This document shows, piece after piece, positions 61,457 to 64,000 of a stretch of DNA of 64,000 nt. Each line of letters begins with the position of its first letter. Within the stretch, counting starts at the first letter, position 1. The stretch is taken from positions 992,001-1,056,000 of the forward strand of contig NZ_CP016286.1 in the NCBI RefSeq assembly GCF_001679785.1, in the 5' to 3' direction. Source of the stretch: Rhizobium leguminosarum (GTDB lineage Bacteria > Pseudomonadota > Alphaproteobacteria > Rhizobiales > Rhizobiaceae). A program made the translations under genes and the position numbers. The notes beneath the pieces are model-generated. The model saw only the letters and a program-made list of their open reading frames with translations, did not search any database and was not told where the DNA came from.

Positions 61457-64000
61457 TCACTCCGCGGCTGCGGCAAGACAGCGATCGATGATGCTGCCGA
61501 TTTCGCTACGGCAGGAGCCGCAATTGGTTCCAGCGCTGGTTTCCTTGCCGACCGCCTCGACGCTGTGACATCCGCCGCGCACGGCAGCAGCGATCTGGTT
61601 GACCCCGACACTGAAGCAGGAGCAGACGGTGGCGCCCGGATCCGGCCTGCCTGCGCCGGGACGACCCGCAACGAGCGCAAAGCGTTTCCTGAGGTCGCCA
61701 TGCGAGGCTGAGAGCTGCGATATCGCCCAGTTGCGCGCGACAGCGACGGGTTCGCGGGCGAGAAACAGCGCCGCAAGCAGGACCTCGCCATCGAAGAAGG
61801 CGAGCCTGAGGTCGCCGGATTGCCGGTCGGCATAACCAAGCGGTTCGATCTCGGCTGGAATGGCGAAAACCGCCCGGCACCAGGCCGTCCAGTCTTCGAC
61901 GTTGTCGCCGAAGGCAAGCTCCAGCCGCCACCCGCCGGCGGCTTTTGCCAGCGCCCAATAGGCGGCGTCGGGCGTGGCGGGTTTTGTGGCGGAGACGGCG
62001 AAGCCGTAATGGGCGGCGCGGAAGGGCCGGATGGCGACGGCGACGTTCTTCGACGCCGGTTGACCGGAAATGGGGTCCGTTACCGGCGCGACCACGGCGT
62101 CGATCCGTGCTCTTGCGGCGAACTGGTCGTTCCAGTGCATCGGCGCAAAGATGCCGCCGCGCGCCTGGCGATCGGTCACCAGCGCCCGCACGATTGCCTT
62201 GCCGTGCGGGCTGTCGATCTCGACGAGGCCGGCGCTTGATATACCGGTCTCGATCGCGTCGCGCGGATGGATCTCGGCAAAGGGTTCGGCGATATGCGCG
62301 GAAAGCCGCGCGCTCTTTCCTGTTCGCGTCATCGTGTGCCACTGGTCGCGGATGCGCCCGGTATTCAGCGTGAAGGGGTACTCGGCATTGGTGCGATCGG
62401 TTGCGGGCGGTTTGACCGCGACGAAGCGCGCCTTGCGATCGGGATGGAAGAAACCGCCCTCGGCGAAGAAGCGGGTTTTGCTCGGTTCTGTCCCTGCCGC
62501 CTGCGGCCACTGGAAGGGCGACAGTTCGTTATAGGCCCCGCCGCTCATGCCGGCGCGCGCGCCGATGTCGAAATCGCGGCTGCCGTTATTTTCGAAGGCG
62601 GAAAGCGCCGCGTGCTCGGCGAAGATTGCCGCCGGCGCATCAAAATCGAAGGCGGCGGCAAATCCCATGCGGCGTCCGACCTCCGCAAGCTGCCACCAGT
62701 CGGCCCTTGCATCGCCGGGGACGGCGAGAAACGGTCGCTGCCTTGAAATGCGCCGTTCGGAATTGGTGACGGTGCCATCCTTCTCGCCCCAGCCGAGCGA
62801 GGGCAAAAGCACATCTGCGTGCCGGGTCGTATCCGTCTCTTTGAGGATGTCCGAGACGACGACGAAGGGACAGGCGGCGATCGCGTTTTCGACACTGTCG
62901 GCATCCGGCATCGAGACGACGGGATTGGTCGCCATGATCCACAGCGCCTTGATGCGCCCGTCGGCCACGGCTTGGAACATGTCGACCGCCTTCAGGCCGG
63001 GCTTTGCGGCGATGACGGGCGAGTCCCAGAAGCGCTGCACGCGGTCTCGGTCTTCGGCATTCTCGATCGCCATATGGGCGGCAAGCATATTGGCGAGGCC
63101 GCCGACCTCACGCCCGCCCATGGCGTTCGGCTGTCCGGTCAGCGAAAACGGTCCCATGCCGGGACGGCCGATGCGGCCGGTCGCGAGGTGGCAGTTGAGG
63201 ATGGCATTGACCTTGTCGGTGCCGGAGGAGGATTGGTTGACGCCCTGGCTGTAGCAGGTCACGACCTTCGGCGTCGTCTCGAACAGGCGGAAGAACTCCC
63301 TGATCTGCATGGCCGGCAGGCCGGTCCGTTCCAGGAGATCGTTGATATCGAGCGCGGCTGCAGCCGCAAAAGCGTCGCCGAAACCTTCGGTATGAGCGCC
63401 GATATAATTCTGGTCGATTGCCGAACTGGTCGCGAGATGGGCAAGCAGTCCCATGAACAGCGCAACGTCGCCATCAGGACGGATGGCGAGATGCAGGTCG
63501 GCGATGTCGCAGGTCATCGTCCGGCGCGGATCGATGACGACGATCCGCATGTTTGGCCGCGCCGTCTTTGCGGCGGCAAGCCGCTGGTAGATGACGGGAT
63601 GACACCAGGCGAGGTTGGAGCCGGTCAGGATCACCAGATCCGCAAGTTCGATGTCCTCATAGGTCCCGGGAACCGTATCGGCGCCGAAGGCGCGGCGATG
63701 CCCCGCCACGGAAGAGGACATGCAGAGCCTTGAATTGGTGTCGATATTACCGGAGCCGATGAAGCCCTTCATCAGCTTGTTGGCGACATAGTAATCCTCG
63801 GTCAGCAACTGGCCCGAGACGTAGAAGGCAACGGCGTCAGGCCCGTGTTCCGCGATCGTTGCAGAAAAACGGCGGGCGACCAAGTCAAGAGCCTCGTCCC
63901 AGCCGCTCTGTTTGCCTTCGATCTCGGGATAGAGAAGCCGGCCATCGAGATCGATGGTTTCGGCAAGCGCTGAACCCTTCGAGCAGAGCCGGCCGAAATT
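61457..64000 (-). CDS. nasA: assimilatory nitrate reductase, catalytic subunit (partial, runs off the window)
   Basis: At least 847 residues of a molybdopterin-guanine-dinucleotide enzyme reducing nitrate to nitrite. The window begins inside the N-terminal region (NFGRLCSKGSALAETIDLDG). YYVANKLMKGFIGSGNIDTN, TCYSQGVNQSSSGTDKVNAI and PLVTDRQ-like molybdopterin segments follow. The C-terminus carries a BFD-like [2Fe-2S] domain (ATVCSCFSVGVNQIAAAVRG and GTNCGSCRSEIGSII), typical of NasA-type rather than periplasmic NapA enzymes. The N-terminal [4Fe-4S] cysteines are mostly outside the window. Confidence 0.93.
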   Translation of the reverse strand, partial: NFGRLCSKGSALAETIDLDGRLLYPEIEGKQSGWDEALDLVARRFSATIAEHGPDAVAFYVSGQLLTEDYYVANKLMKGFIGSGNIDTNSRLCMSSSVAGHRRAFGADTVPGTYEDIELADLVILTGSNLAWCHPVIYQRLAAAKTARPNMRIVVIDPRRTMTCDIADLHLAIRPDGDVALFMGLLAHLATSSAIDQNYIGAHTEGFGDAFAAAAALDINDLLERTGLPAMQIREFFRLFETTPKVVTCYSQGVNQSSSGTDKVNAILNCHLATGRIGRPGMGPFSLTGQPNAMGGREVGGLANMLAAHMAIENAEDRDRVQRFWDSPVIAAKPGLKAVDMFQAVADGRIKALWIMATNPVVSMPDADSVENAIAACPFVVVSDILKETDTTRHADVLLPSLGWGEKDGTVTNSERRISRQRPFLAVPGDARADWWQLAEVGRRMGFAAAFDFDAPAAIFAEHAALSAFENNGSRDFDIGARAGMSGGAYNELSPFQWPQAAGTEPSKTRFFAEGGFFHPDRKARFVAVKPPATDRTNAEYPFTLNTGRIRDQWHTMTRTGKSARLSAHIAEPFAEIHPRDAIETGISSAGLVEIDSPHGKAIVRALVTDRQARGGIFAPMHWNDQFAARARIDAVVAPVTDPISGQPASKNVAVAIRPFRAAHYGFAVSATKPATPDAAYWALAKAAGGWRLELAFGDNVEDWTAWCRAVFAIPAEIEPLGYADRQSGDLRLAFFDGEVLLAALFLAREPVAVARNWAISQLSASHGDLRKRFALVAGRPGAGRPDPGATVCSCFSVGVNQIAAAVRGGCHSVEAVGKETSAGTNCGSCRSEIGSIIDRCLAAAAE

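Noticed and set aside
1..64000. CRISPR array, complete insertion sequence or prophage
   Set aside because: No regularly spaced repeats, transposase, integrase or phage structural genes were seen.

Overview
The window looks like a chromosomal stretch of a Rhizobium species (Rhizobiales, Alphaproteobacteria). The signs are high GC with strong third-position GC, three copies of a RIME-like Rhizobium intergenic palindrome (about 32.85, 48.99 and 59.31 kb), typical rhizobial protein families (DUF1236, BA14K, B12-dependent ribonucleotide reductase), and candidate promoters of the alphaproteobacterial general-stress type GGAAC-N16/17-NGTT. No origin, CRISPR array or complete insertion sequence was seen.

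Layout. 0-5 kb: end of a Gfo/Idh/MocA oxidoreductase, a fumarate-reductase-like flavoprotein, xthA, a GFA-fold protein and stress/envelope small proteins. 5-7.1 kb: a NarL/NarX-type two-component system. 7.1-13.7 kb: a small stress-type membrane protein, a methyltransferase, then a run of exported proteins (two DUF1236, one tiny membrane protein, one BA14K-like), a LysR regulator and an L,D-transpeptidase. 13.7-15.3 kb: a signal-less subtilisin-like protease overlapped by a gene for a free propeptide-like (I9-fold-like) protein. 16-17.8 kb: an animal-type haem peroxidase gene disrupted by a 43-bp template-switch-like duplication. 17.9-24.2 kb: phenylalanine/tyrosine degradation (phhA, hpd, hmgA, fahA, maiA) with two Lrp/AsnC regulators. 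The tyrosine aminotransferase step is not in the window.

24.4-27.7 kb: three damaged genes in a row (ClpP-like/COG3904-like, patatin-like lipase, DUF1353-like lipoprotein). 27.8-31.6 kb: nrdJ, preceded by a pair of NrdR boxes centred 31 bp apart. 32-36.4 kb: a periplasmic PDC-like protein, gpt, a double universal stress protein, a CinA-type MoCF domain protein and wrbA. 36.5-36.8 kb: tRNA-Leu(UAA) interrupted by a 202-nt group I intron between U34 and A35. 36.9-39.1 kb: a small accessory patch with parDE, a proline-rich GPRQP-repeat microprotein overlapping a SLATT-like membrane protein, and a frameshifted small gene.

39.1-64 kb is mostly housekeeping: VanZ-like protein, ilvA, HlyU, a membrane diguanylate cyclase, azoR with a divergent (frameshifted) LysR gene, cpdB, PilZ, a DMT exporter, ald with a divergent Lrp regulator, a cysK-alaX-sseA-GNAT operon, a ChrR-like cupin lacking the zinc cysteines, an SDR, cfa, a HAD phosphatase, and a nasA-type nitrate reductase running off the window.

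At least four genes would be restored by a single-base indel. Two of these lesions lie in G runs, so some may be sequence errors. The peroxidase insertion and the twice-nonsense DUF1353 gene are not of that kind and look like real decay.
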